From: Isoetes taiwanensis
Taxonomy: Eukaryota > Streptophyta > Lycopodiopsida > Isoetales > Isoetaceae
DNA: 64,000 nucleotides
Reading direction: 5' to 3'
NCBI GenBank assembly: GCA_021234155.1
Contig: JAJEKV010000058.1
Span: 3,668,600 to 3,732,599 of the forward strand
A model generated the notes under the pieces. It saw only the letters and a list, made by a program, of their open reading frames with translations, was not told the DNA's origin and ran no database searches. Below, piece after piece: positions 32,401 through 42,916 of the stretch. A program made the position numbers and the translations under genes. How positions within the stretch are numbered: position 1 is the stretch's first letter; every line of letters starts with the position of its first letter.

Positions 32401-34890
32401 ATCTTTGCATTGATTTTAATTAATAGATTTTTTCTAGTAAAATTATTCCCTTAACGATTGTAAAGGAATTGGTAAATATTTTTTTTAATGTCCATTTCTT
32501 ATACAGATTAGCTTGCAGCTTGTTTCCCAACAGATCAGCTTTTGAAATAAACAAGCAAAATCTTGATTATTTCTGATCAAGGTTAATTCAAACCCAAAAT
32601 GTTGAATCTTGTTTTTGTAATTCAATCTTGAATCTGAAGATTTAAATAACTAGAGGTGATAATGCAAGATTTGTTTGCAGAGGGATATTCATTGGAATAT
32701 CTATATTTTGCTTTCGATTGCCTTGTTTTTTATTTTTGAAACTCAATACTATTGTTATATACACAATGTTGGAATTCATAATTTTTTATAATGAAAGTAA
32801 CAAAAGGGACTAGCCTTCCTATATATGGATTGTTGGATTAAGTGTTTCGCGTGACATGGTACCTTATTTATAGTAGTTAAATGCTATTGGCAGTTTTTGG
32901 GTTGTCCCTGGGGCAAACCTTGGCTCAAGTAGGTTTTTGGCTCAATTGGTCTTTCACAAGCACATTGAACGTGCATTCTTGCTAATCATTGCTTAATATT
33001 GTGATATATTATCAAATTGCTAGGTAAAAAGACTCTCTATAAAGGGTTTTTTAACGGATGCCCCAATGCGAAATTTAAATCTTAGAAATGTAGACGTAGC
33101 AGTAATAAGATTAAACTGTTAGGTAAGTCAGCTACGTGAATGCTATCCACTCAATGATTACTAACATTGTTGATCCCATGTCCATCAACTCTAAGAGACA
33201 AAAACTTTCCACTTAGGAAGCTATTGCCACAATCTTTTCTTTTTCATTTTTCTTCCTCTTTTCAATATACAAAAACTAAAATGAATTTTCAGCTTTTATA
33301 TATTGGAGTGTTAGGTGGCACATACAAGTCGTAGTTCAATTATTCAAATATGCATGTGCTATGACGATACTCATGCTGGAAAAGACGATATTTTTGACAT
33401 GTTATGATATTTAAGGTTAAGGAAACAATAATTGCTAGAATAGTACAACGTCAGAAAGAGCCACCTGACTTGTCAAAAGGGATGCTCGTTCTAAAAGCTA
33501 AACTAGAAGAATATAGTTTGCCCAATTCATTTCGTATTTGGGGAGGGTATTTTGGCAATGGTGGGGATTATGATTTCGGTATGGTATTGTATGGAAAAGG
33601 GTATATTTAGGCCACTTTGAGGAACTTAATTAGCTTAAGGAGGGATGTTCTAATTTTGGGTGGGTTGGGTGGACAATTTTTAGGTCTGTTTCAAAGGTCC
33701 CAAATGGGAAACCATGTGAAGGCGGCCTGGCAGCGAACAGGAGAGCAGTTGCTGGGCACGGGCATGCCGGATTCGACGGAAGGAAGGGGGCGGGAGTTTC
33801 CATCATCCGGATGTTGGCATGGAGTGAGCAGGTAAGTAGCGACATCTTTTGCCGGATATGCCGGTCGGAAGCAGACCTGCAGTTCTCTCATATCGATTTT
33901 GAGTCTGATCCGTGTAATGGAGCCGATTTGGAGTTGCTACTGGCTCGAATGCTTTGATTTGGAGATGGGGAATGCCCTCCAAGAATGCCGTGAAGCCACT
34001 GAAGCCGATTTGCCTTGAAGCCACTTTGCCCTGAAGCCGATTTGCACTTAAGCCACTGAAGCCTGTGAGGCCGATTTGGCACTGAGGCTGATTTGCCCTG
34101 AAGCAGTGGCCATGGGGCCCTGAAGCCGATTTGGGTTGAATCAGCAGCTATGGATGACAGGCCTGGCCTCTGTATTCATTTCGGAAGTCCATTGTTTGCA
34201 TTTTTTTTGTGGCACCAACCATTAGTTTTTTTTGTACCATTGAAAGTGTCCTGTGCATTTTGCTTGAAAATGCTTGTGTCCACCAATCTGTTGCAAATAA
34301 CAGAATATTTTGCAGATCGGTGACTAACAGCAAAACTTGAATAAAACGCGATAATAATGCACATGATCATGTACTCAAAAAACATAAAACCTAAATGTAT
34401 TGAACAAACACCATCTGTATTCTTCAAAAAGTCTAAAATAGGTCAATTTGAAAGTTCCAAACACAACCGACTCTTCCTCTATGCAACACAGTAAGTTACA
34501 TGCACTTCTTGCTTTCAAAAACATTGCATCATATGATTGAGAACATCTTTCGCATTTACACATGAAGCTATTTTCATATCATTGCATTCCATAAATTAAT
34601 GCCTTGTCTAAATATACTAATAAATATATAGTTCGCTTATCTACAGTAGCACATACACATGGTATGACCGACGCTGTGACAACAAAAAATGTGTGGCCAT
34701 ACAAACATTACATTCCCTCTTTAGTACTCAAAATTTACTGGATATGCACTTTCATTCCTACTTCTATCCCTGACTCCTAAGAACATGGTAGGGGTCTACT
34801 TTGATTTAGACATTGAGCTGGCGCCTATAGTGGGGGCTTCGAAGTACCAATTTTGATTCCACACGGTTTGATTTAAGCCACTCTACCCAC
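32400..34890. other. AT-rich intergenic region
   Basis: No gene is supported. The 33404-33610 frame is open but unlike any family I know. A GC-richer island at 33690-34140 contains GAGCAG followed by GTAAGTA, a good splice donor, and then a GCCGATTTG repeat array. Earlier parts look like ordinary plant intergenic DNA. Confidence 0.45.
33915..34135 (+). repeat. Degenerate GAAGCCGATTTG / GAAGCCACT repeat array
   Basis: The words GCCGATTTG and GAAGCCACT or TGAAGCC recur at irregular spacing of about 15-25 bp, for example near 33998, 34031, 34068 and 34119. It looks like an old minisatellite. Confidence 0.7.
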
Positions 34891-34896
34891 AGGAAA

Positions 34897-34935
34897 CTAG
34901 AAGGCAACCCTTTGTGCGCAGCACCTTGTTTTTTT
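34897..34935 (-). mobile_element. Candidate Helitron 3' terminus on the minus strand
   Basis: On the minus strand the sequence reads GTGC-TGC-GCAC (short hairpin), AAAGGGTTGCCTT, CTAG, followed by T. Helitrons end in CTRR a few bases after a hairpin and insert before T. A near copy of the GGCAACCC...GTGCGCAGCACCTTG block occurs at 49692-49720, showing that it belongs to a repeat family. The element would extend to the right of 34897; its 5' end was not found. Confidence 0.45.
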
Positions 34936-35229
34936 TTTTGCTAGTAATCTTATATTATTAATACAATGTATATATATTAGAGTGTGTATGGGGCCAAAAA
35001 TGTTTGGTTTGTATATATAATAGGGTCTATATGGGTCCAAGTTTTTTGCCTAAGGGTTATTTTGTGTGAGGCCAAAGTTAGATTGCAATAACTGCTTAAG
35101 GAACAGATCATAGAACATGAAATAATACTAATTTGTGAAAAAACAAAAAGGACTAGAATGGCATGACATGATTACAAAAAAGAAAGTAAGCATGTGCCTT
35201 GCACGGTGTTAAAGTAAAAGAGGGGCTCA

Positions 35230-35300
35230 ACATGCATGCATTGCATAAATGCATAGTATGCATGGGTTGTGTACATGTAATGCATGCACGTGTGCATGCC
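35230..35300. repeat. ATGCAT-rich palindromic cluster
   Basis: CATGCATG, TTGCATAAATGCATAG, TATGCATGG, TAATGCATGCACG and GTGCATGCC follow within 70 bases, giving many overlapping self-complementary ATGCAT words. Confidence 0.7.
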
Positions 35301-36798
35301 AAACCATAGGTTTTTAGTGCAAAATGATCGTATACTTATACGTTTTGCATGAAGAACCATTCTTTGTGATATTAGAAGTCCAATATCTCATTATGATTAA
35401 TTTCAACATGAATTTAGCTACAGCTACACATTTCTAGATATTGATATGAAACTCTATCATGTGCAAAAAGAAAGTAACAAATAGCCTAAACACAAGTATT
35501 GAAGCCAATGTATGCAATATGAACTAGCAACACATCCTTTTCAACAATAGTTATCATCCAACTATGGGTAAAAGCTGCAAATGTGGCTTGTATACCTTAT
35601 GGAATGCAACTATAGATTGCTCAAGCAGCTGCACACATATGATGAAAAAATTTCTGAAGTTGGAACCAAGCAGCGCAGAAAAAGACCTACCAAAGACGGA
35701 AATAGAGTAGAGTTTGTCCAGGTCCCAAATCAACAGTAGATAAAGCAACTCGAGAAATCAGCTGCAACATCCACTGGGTGGAGTCTAAGTAACTCATCTG
35801 CAACATCAACCTTCCAAAAAATGAATTTGCAACCTGGAACCAATCCTGTAGAAAAGGGAATGGAATTCAACAAGGGAGCAGTGAAGTCAGGCCTGCTCCA
35901 TGTTCCTAGTGTCCCATCTGCAACTCGAAGACTAATTTCCTTGAATCCTTATAATAAACATCCTCTTTTATGTTATAACTTAAATGATTCACATAAGTAA
36001 TTTCCATGGATGTGCACAAATAAAAAAGAGTTACAGTGGGCACTTTTTCTTACACTTTGGGTCATTTAATAAATCACGATAGGGTGAAAACCTACTCAAT
36101 ATCCGTCACAAAATTTTCCAGGATCCAGCATAACATTTGCGAAGATCTTCTCAAGATTTCGCAATTAATATTCTCCCACTTTTAATGTCAATCTTGATTA
36201 ATCGGGCAATCGTTGAACTTACTAGGTAGGTTAGTTTTCATAAGGGCTTGCAGAGTCTTCTTGGATGCATAATGGCACTAGTGTGATGTTGAAGTTTGAT
36301 GGGGTAGTAGATTTGTACTTGTTCTTCCCTAGTAAATATACCATTGAGAACTAGTCTAGGATCGAACAATTGGATCCACGACGAGATGTTGCTCATATCC
36401 CTTTTTAACTCAATGACTATAGGGACTATCTCAAGCCAATCTATAGCCACAAATGTGGCTAGAGCAAAAGAGCATGCCAAAAACATGTGGAGCAAGAAAC
36501 ATGGTGGAATGTAAGTAAATCCACTTTGCCATATCATGATTGGATGAAGACAATCTACACTACGTCATATTAGAATTTCAAGATCACTTGGGTACCCATC
36601 TACACTACACCATGTTATAATTTCAAAATCACTTGGGAAGTTTGAGAATCACTTGGGTTATCATTGCTAGTTAGTTTAGTTTTATGTAGGGTATTGTGGG
36701 ACCTTGTTGGATTCACGTAACTTATTTTCACCATATGCTTCCATTTGTGTAGAAAAAAAAGTACATATAATGCTGTAGACACGTTTTATTACCATTGG

Positions 36799-36880
36799 AG
36801 GAGGAGGAGGAGGAGGAGGAGGAGGGGAGGAGGAGGAGGAGGGGAGGGAGGAGGAGGAGGAGGAGGAGGAGGAGGAGGAG
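36799..36880. repeat. (GGA)n microsatellite
   Basis: About 80 bases of GGA/GAG triplets with occasional GGGGA and GGGAGG interruptions. The apparent poly-Arg/Gly and poly-Ser/Pro frames here are artefacts of the repeat. Confidence 0.95.
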
Positions 36881-37033
36881 CTATCCAACCATCTTCCAAA
36901 CTTTGCTCAACATTCGTTGCCAATCCAATGTTGCTCGACTAGTCATGGATAGCTATCCAACCCTCTTCTAAACTTTGCTCAATGTTCCATCAACCAATAC
37001 AACATTTGTTACCAATCCAATGTTGCTCGATCA
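36881..37033 (+). repeat. Local imperfect duplication next to the GGA tract
   Basis: AGCTATCCAACCATCTTCCAAACTTTGCTCAA is repeated at about 36950 with small changes, and CCAATCCAATGTTGCTCGA occurs at both ends (about 36920 and 37012). Confidence 0.75.
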
Positions 37034-38039
37034 GTCGAACTTTGTTTTCTAGTAACAACCCAATGCCAATTGGGCATTTTTTACATCACGAGTTATAATT
37101 TGGAAGGGATTGTGGCCTTGTTTGTTGTCTTTCGCAAATTGTCACTTGGATACACATCAGCAATGAGCACAAGCCAATATAGTCTCAATTTGAACCAATC
37201 CAAGGTACAGAAAAAAGAAAAAAGAAGAAAAAAGAAAAAGGGGAAATCCTTTTTTTTTTTTTTTTGGGGTTTGATAAATAAAGCAATCCTTTTGAATTAT
37301 ACACTTTGGCTACTAAATAAAAAAATTGTAACCATGGAAAAAACTAATCAGGTAACTCTTGTGGGTTGATTTTTCGTTCCTGTACTATTATGTATAATTA
37401 ACATGATATTCTCCACAATTCAAAGAAAAAAGCAAGCCACGTTTTCAAGACTGTGTAGGAGTTAGGGAGCACGACGACTACATTTTGTCTGATATATTAT
37501 ATCCATGATACAAAGTAGAACTGTGTACTTTGGTACTGGACTAGAAACTGTTGCCATGTATGTATAGTTGATCCTGCATAAACAAAAAACGCACTCAAGT
37601 GCAATTCAAAAATGTCAAATGGCAATTTGAAGTTCCTATATTATAGTAACTAACTCTGGAAGAACAAACTTTATTGGTAAACATATCTTGCCCCCACATA
37701 CATGCATAGTTTTATGTGCCATCTCTTTAGATGTCTCCAACAAATAGAATGTGGGGAAGGATTATATGGATGGCAACTAGATTCTTGAGATTTATTTATA
37801 TAAAAAAAAGGGGAAAATAGAGCAGAAGCAATGAATTGCAAGAACCCAAAGCTGGAGAATTTGATTCATGAAATTACAACTGCACAACTAGTTTTGGGCT
37901 TCAATGAGGCCATATGTACTTGGATCCCCTAAGTTTAATGTTCCAATGCTGTAAAGTCACTCTGTAAGGCAGAAATTTCATAAATCTATCATCTAATCAT
38001 GATGGGGCATGTGGTGATCAAATTAGGATTCATAAAAAT

Positions 38040-38110
38040 TTTTTACAATAGATTTCATTGTAAAAACCATGATTACGACAATAGATTTCATTGTAAAAGC
38101 CATGATTAAG
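38040..38110 (+). repeat. Tandem duplication, about 36-bp unit
   Basis: ACAATAGATTTCATTGTAAAA followed by CCATGATTA occurs twice back to back, with one or two differences. ACAATAGATTTCATTGT is itself a partly inverted word. Confidence 0.8.
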
Positions 38111-38319
38111 GAGGCAAACGCTAAAAAGGGAGTTTTTTTTTTTGTGATTTGTAGTCTTTTGTCATAATGCCTTGGTTACATCTCATGCCACTTAACTAAT
38201 GGGAACATCCAACCCTCTACCACAAGCACCATATTTTCACCCCAATGGTCATAGAATTTTCTCTATAAAGAATTGAACAAGCCAATATCAACATATGATA
38301 TTTTGGAAGTTGCACATGT

Positions 38320-38400
38320 GGATGTTAAACCCGAGTAAAAGCACATGCCCTATTTTGAAAGTTTGATCCGGATGTTAAAGCGGAGTAAAAGCACATGCCC
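38320..38400 (+). repeat. Short duplication, GGATGTTAAA...GAGTAAAAGCACATGCCC
   Basis: The block GATGTTAAA-C-GAGTAAAAGCACATGCCC occurs at about 38321 and 38373 and ends right before the Helitron terminal hairpin, so it probably lies inside the Helitron 3' region. Confidence 0.75.
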
Positions 38401-38409
38401 AAGACATTA

Positions 38410-38440
38410 GCCCGGCAATGCCGGGCACCCGTTTACTAGT
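38410..38440 (+). mobile_element. Helitron 3' terminus, + strand
   Basis: GCCCGGC AAT GCCGGGC (38410-38426) forms a perfect seven-pair hairpin. Nine bases later comes CTAG (38436-38439), then T. This is the canonical 3' end of a Helitron. The sequence is a close relative of the end at 52580-52607. The element lies to the left; I could not fix its TC-starting 5' end, and no Rep/helicase gene is present nearby. Confidence 0.8.
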
Positions 38441-39680
38441 TTTCTCTATCAAGAATTGAACAAAACTAGGCCTTTCACTTATATACTTCTTTTATCATAT
38501 TTGTTTACTTCACAATACAACATATGCTATTTTTTACCATTGTAATGGCTTATACAACTACAAAAAACTCTCACAAACTATATTACCTACACAAACTTGC
38601 CATAAATCCCATTCTTCGAACGCAGAGGGTATCTTCTAAGAAAGTACCACACAAATGACTACAATTGTCAATATGATACCACTTATAATTGGTCCAATCT
38701 CAAATCTTATGAATACAAAAAAAATTCCCACCAGTATTCACACATCAACACCAGTATATACTATTGTTAGAAGCCATTAAACACGACTATCAACATATAA
38801 TATCCTTATAAACAACTTCTCGCCCTAAGCCTGCCCTACTGCTAGTTAATTTTTTGTTAGGGGAAGATATAGGTTTCTTATTAGATCAAGAACATTGGAG
38901 ATACCCCCTCAACATGGAAGCACCCGAACTAATTATTCCGCTATCCCATTTGGAATCCTCCACAGTGATAGCCTATCTCAAAGAGAATGGTGCAATAGTT
39001 CTACCAGTAAAGTGAATTCAGTTTAATTTTTTCGATTCTTAAATCTCCAACTAGAGATGTTTTGATGTTTGATGCAGTGCTGGACTTTGTTGATGAGGAA
39101 GCAATTGAAGCTGCATCAGCCACATGGCATAACTTAGCTGTGCTGATGTACTTGGAGTTGATGGCTGGCGGACCGGGACCTTAGAAGACCTTGACCCTTC
39201 TAAACTCACTCTAGCAGCATCAACATCTGTTGCTGTGAGCTTGTCTAGTGTAGGTGTCTGTAATACCCGACAGTATTTATAAGGCAAAGTGATGTAGGCA
39301 AATTGTGTTGCCATTTGATGCCAACATTTGGCAATTGTGCATCAAATTTTAAGGTTGGGTTCACATGCACCTGCATGACCATCACCATGTAAAAGGGCTC
39401 ACCGTTTTATGCCCATCGTCGCCCACGATCGCCAATTTGCACTGGGCAAAATAAGCCCCCTTTCCGGCGATGGTTGCATGTGAACCCGCCCTAATGCGCA
39501 AAGCTGTTGCCGACTCTACAATGGAACTTTCCCCTAAAATATTATCTATCTATATATCTAAACCTTTCAATGGTTTCTGTGTTAGCAGGACGTAAAAATA
39601 GGCCACGTTTTACGCCACGTAAGCCGTAAATATTTCTCGGTAACACTTGTCGGTGGGGGTGGCGAATTATTTTAGGTTGG
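38441..39680. other. Intergenic region upstream of EF-2
   Basis: AT-rich to about 39300, then a GC-richer stretch with runs such as GGTTGGGTTCACATGCACC. A 39051-39314 region is open on the minus strand and Ala/Leu/Gln-rich but is not recognised. The final 150 bases probably hold the EF-2 promoter. Confidence 0.45.
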
Positions 39681-39683
39681 GTT

Positions 39684-39727
39684 TATAAAGCCATTTCATT
39701 TGCGTAGTCGCTCCTCTCCCTCTCTCA
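39684..39727 (+). promoter_or_regulatory. EF-2 core promoter: TATA box and CT-rich start region
   Basis: TATAAAG at 39684-39690 lies about 70 bases upstream of the start codon. The following CTCCTCTCCCTCTCTC (39711-39726) is a pyrimidine tract at a suitable distance for the transcription start. Pyrimidine-rich starts are common in genes of the translation machinery. The exact start site is inferred. Confidence 0.5.
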
Positions 39728-39757
39728 TTTGCTGGGCGTTCTACTTCGGCTGCCAAA

Positions 39758-42700
39758 ATGGTGAATCCTTTTAATTTTAGGCTTATTATTGAGCTGCATT
39801 TTTGAGAATTCTTTGTTTCTCAAGAAGAACCCCTTTCTTTCTGGATCGCCTCTGTTTCTTTCAATTTTTGTCTAAGTTTTGTATCATGCTTTGCTTTAGA
39901 TGGTGTCTCTTAAAAGAGACGTTCTGCATGCTTGTGCTTCTTTGGTTTAAGTTGTGTTCTTCTCCTCGTTAATAATATGTTGGTTTTTCTGTGTTCATTA
40001 GCTTTATAAGAAATAACGGAACAAATAATCAATGCATCTACTGGTTTCCTGACCGTTTGACTTTTGAGAACAGGTGAAGTTTACAGTAGATGAGTTGAGG
40101 CGTATCATGGACAAAAAGAACAACATTCGGAATATGTCTGTAATTGCGCATGTGGATCATGGTAAGTTTTCTATCAGTTGATTATTTTTTATTATTTTGA
40201 TTAGTTGCCAACATGTCTTCATTTGTAACATTGTCAGATATCCATTTTGTTCTATGGGCAATTATGATTTCTATTTGTCCAAATTATATGTTGCTTGTGT
40301 GACTTCTGTTCTAGAAGTAGCAATTCTTTTGATATATTGCTTAAATATCAACTGCTAACACCCTTATGTATGATCTTTCTAATCTTCAGTGAATTTGCAG
40401 GCAAATCGACCCTAACAGATTCTTTGGTGGCTGCTGCTGGAATCATAGCACAAGAAGTTGCAGGGGATGTTAGACTGACGGATACACGTCAAGATGAAGC
40501 AGAGAGAGGTATTACAATCAAATCAACTGGCATTTCTCTATATTATGAAATGACAGATGAAGCGTTGAAAGATTACAAAGGAGAGAGGGATGGAAATGAG
40601 TACCTGATTAATCTGATTGATTCACCTGGGCACGTTGATTTCTCATCTGAGGTTACTGCTGCGCTTCGTATCACTGATGGTGCCCTGGTTGTGGTAGATT
40701 GTGTTGAGGGTGTTTGTGTGCAGACTGAAACTGTGCTTCGTCAGGCTTTGGGTGAAAGGATTAGGCCAGTTTTGACTGTTAACAAGATGGACAGGTGCTT
40801 CTTGGAACTGCAGGTAGAAGGAGAGGAAGCTTACCAGACCTTCCTTCGTGTCATTGAGAATGCCAACGTTATTATGGCTACCTATGAGGATGCTCTTCTT
40901 GGTGATGTTCAAGTGTATCCTGAAAAGGGTACTGTTGCTTTCTCTGCTGGCCTTCATGGATGGGCATTTACTTTGACCAATTTTGCTAAGATGTATGCAT
41001 CAAAATTTAACGTGGATGAGAAGAAAATGATGGAAAGGCTTTGGGGCGAGAATTATTTTGACCCAGCAACGAAGAAATGGACAACCAAGAATACAGGTTC
41101 TCCTACATGTCAAAGGGGGTTTGTCCAATTCATTTATAATCCAATCAAGCAGATTATCAACATATGCATGAATGATCAGAAAGACAAGCTGTGGCCTATG
41201 CTGGCAAAGTTGAATGTTGCTTTGAAAGGAGAAGAGAAGGAGCTGATGGGAAAACATTTGATGAAACGTGTGATGCAGACATGGCTTCCTGCAAGCGATG
41301 CATTACTTGAGATGATGGTGTTTCATCTGCCTTCTCCTTCTACAGCACAGAAGTACCGTGTGGAAAATCTGTACGAGGGTCCTTTGGATGATATTTATGC
41401 TACCGCTATCAGAAATTGTGATCCTGAGGGACCTCTCATGGTTTATGTGTCAAAGATGATTCCTGCATCTGACAAGGGAAGGTTCTTTGCTTTTGGCCGT
41501 GTCTTCTCAGGCAAAGTTTCTACTGGTTTAAAGGTACGAATTATGGGGCCAAATTATGTTCCAGGGCAAAAGAAGGATCTATATGTGAAGAGTGTTCAGA
41601 GAACTGTGATTTGGATGGGAAGGAGACAAGAGTCTGTCGAAGATGTACCCTGTGGTAACACTGTAGCTATGGTTGGCCTTGATCAGTTTATCACAAAGAA
41701 TGCCACGCTTACAAATGAGAAAGAAGTTGATGCACACCCCATTCGTGCAATGAAATTCTCTGTCTCACCTGTGGTGCGTGTTGCTGTGCAATGTAAGGTC
41801 GCCTCTGATTTGCCAAAACTGGTTGAAGGTTTAAAAAGGTTGGCAAAATCAGATCCCATGGTTGTCTGCACAATTGAAGAATCAGGGGAGCATATCATTG
41901 CAGGAGCAGGGGAGCTTCACCTGGAGATCTGTCTCAAGGATTTGCAGGACGACTTCATGGGTGGAGCTGAGATTGTTGTCTCAGATCCTGTGGTGTCCTT
42001 CAGAGAGACAGTGTTGGAAAAATCTTGCAGGACTGTTATGAGCAAGTCTCCAAACAAGCACAACCGTCTCTATTTTGAAGCGAGGCCACTGGAAGAGGGC
42101 TTGCCCGAGGCGATTGATGAAGGGAGAATTGGTCCTCGAGATGATCCAAAAGTTCGAAGCAAAATTTTGGCAGAAGAGTTTGGCTGGGACAAGGATTTGG
42201 CAAAAAAGATATGGTGCTTTGGGCCTGAGACGACTGGACCTAACATGGTTGTAGATATGTGCAAGGGAGTTCAGTATCTGAATGAGATCAAGGATTCTGT
42301 GGTGGCTGCTTTTCAGTGGGCTACAAAAGAAGGCGCTCTAGCAGAAGAAAACATGCGAGGGATTGCCTTCGAAGTCTGTGATGTAGTGCTGCATGCTGAT
42401 GCTATACACAGAGGAGGCGGGCAGGTTATACCAACAGCAAGGCGTGTTATGTTTGCTGCTCAACTAACTGCTAAGCCTAGATTGATGGAACCCATTTATC
42501 TTGTAGAAATCCAAGCTCCAGAACAGGCCCTTGGTGGTATATATGGTGTGCTCAATCAGAAGAGGGGGCATGTGTTTGAGGAAATTCAGAGGCCTGGTAC
42601 GCCTCTGTACAACATCAAGGCTTATCTGCCTGTCATTGAATCTTTTGGGTTTTCTGGTACTCTTCGTGCTGCTACTTCTGGTCAGGCTTTTCCCCAGTGT

Positions 42701-42841
42701 GTTTTTGATCATTGGGAACTGATGAACAGCGATCCTGCTGATTCCACTACTCAGGCTGGTGCTCTTGTTATTGATATTCGTAAGCGCAAGGGGCTTAAGG
42801 ACCATATTACTCCTCTGTCTGAATTTGAGGATAAGCTGTAA
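39758..42841 (+). CDS. Eukaryotic translation elongation factor 2 (eEF-2), intact, three coding exons
   Basis: This GTPase moves peptidyl-tRNA and mRNA through the ribosome during translation in the cytosol. Exon 1 holds only the ATG (39758-39760), exon 2 is 40074-40161 and exon 3 is 40401-42841; both introns are GT-AG (313 and 239 bp). The product is 843 residues, the normal plant length. It begins [20 protein letters not shown]. Motifs: AHVDHGKST (P-loop, about residues 26-34, split by intron 2), the phosphorylation-site context [28 protein letters not shown], and the diphthamide loop [12 protein letters not shown] near residue 700; the C-terminus is EFEDKL. The long open frame that starts inside intron 2 at 40295 is not the true start. 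The first intron directly after ATG is a known arrangement in plant eEF-2 genes. No frameshift or missing residue was seen, in contrast to all neighbours. Confidence 0.98.
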
Positions 42842-42916
42842 GAGCATTGTTGAACATGAAGGCGAGATCTTGTTTTGTTTCTTCAGCTAAGTCTGAGTTT
42901 GAGGATAAGCTGTAAG
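42817..42916 (+). repeat. Duplicated EF-2 stop-codon segment in the 3' UTR
   Basis: The last codons of EF-2, GTCTGAATTTGAGGATAAGC plus TGTAAG (42817-42842), recur at 42891-42916 with one mismatch (A to G in GAGTTT). The copies are 74 bases apart, and the sequence between and after them is not duplicated. Confidence 0.9.

Larger units (their letters stand above)
34940..38400. other. AT-rich intergenic region with short repeats
   Basis: Contains an ATGCAT-rich patch (about 35230-35300), a GGA microsatellite (36799-36880), a local duplication (36881-37033), two small direct repeats before 38400 and poly-T runs near 37250. No coding region is supported; the longest frame is 99 codons, without homology that I recognise. 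Confidence 0.5.

Noticed and set aside
36682..36942. Ser/Pro-rich and Arg/Gly-rich frames on both strands
   Set aside because: They are translations of the GGA microsatellite.
40295..40400. Longer EF-2 open frame of 848 codons starting in this stretch
   Set aside because: The first 30-plus codons are intron 2 read through. The true start is ATG at 39758 with exon 2 at 40074-40161, giving the standard 843-residue protein.
42464..42847. 127-codon minus-strand frame opposite EF-2, and others at 40643, 41000 and 42070
   Set aside because: They are shadows of the EF-2 coding sequence, without a domain of their own.
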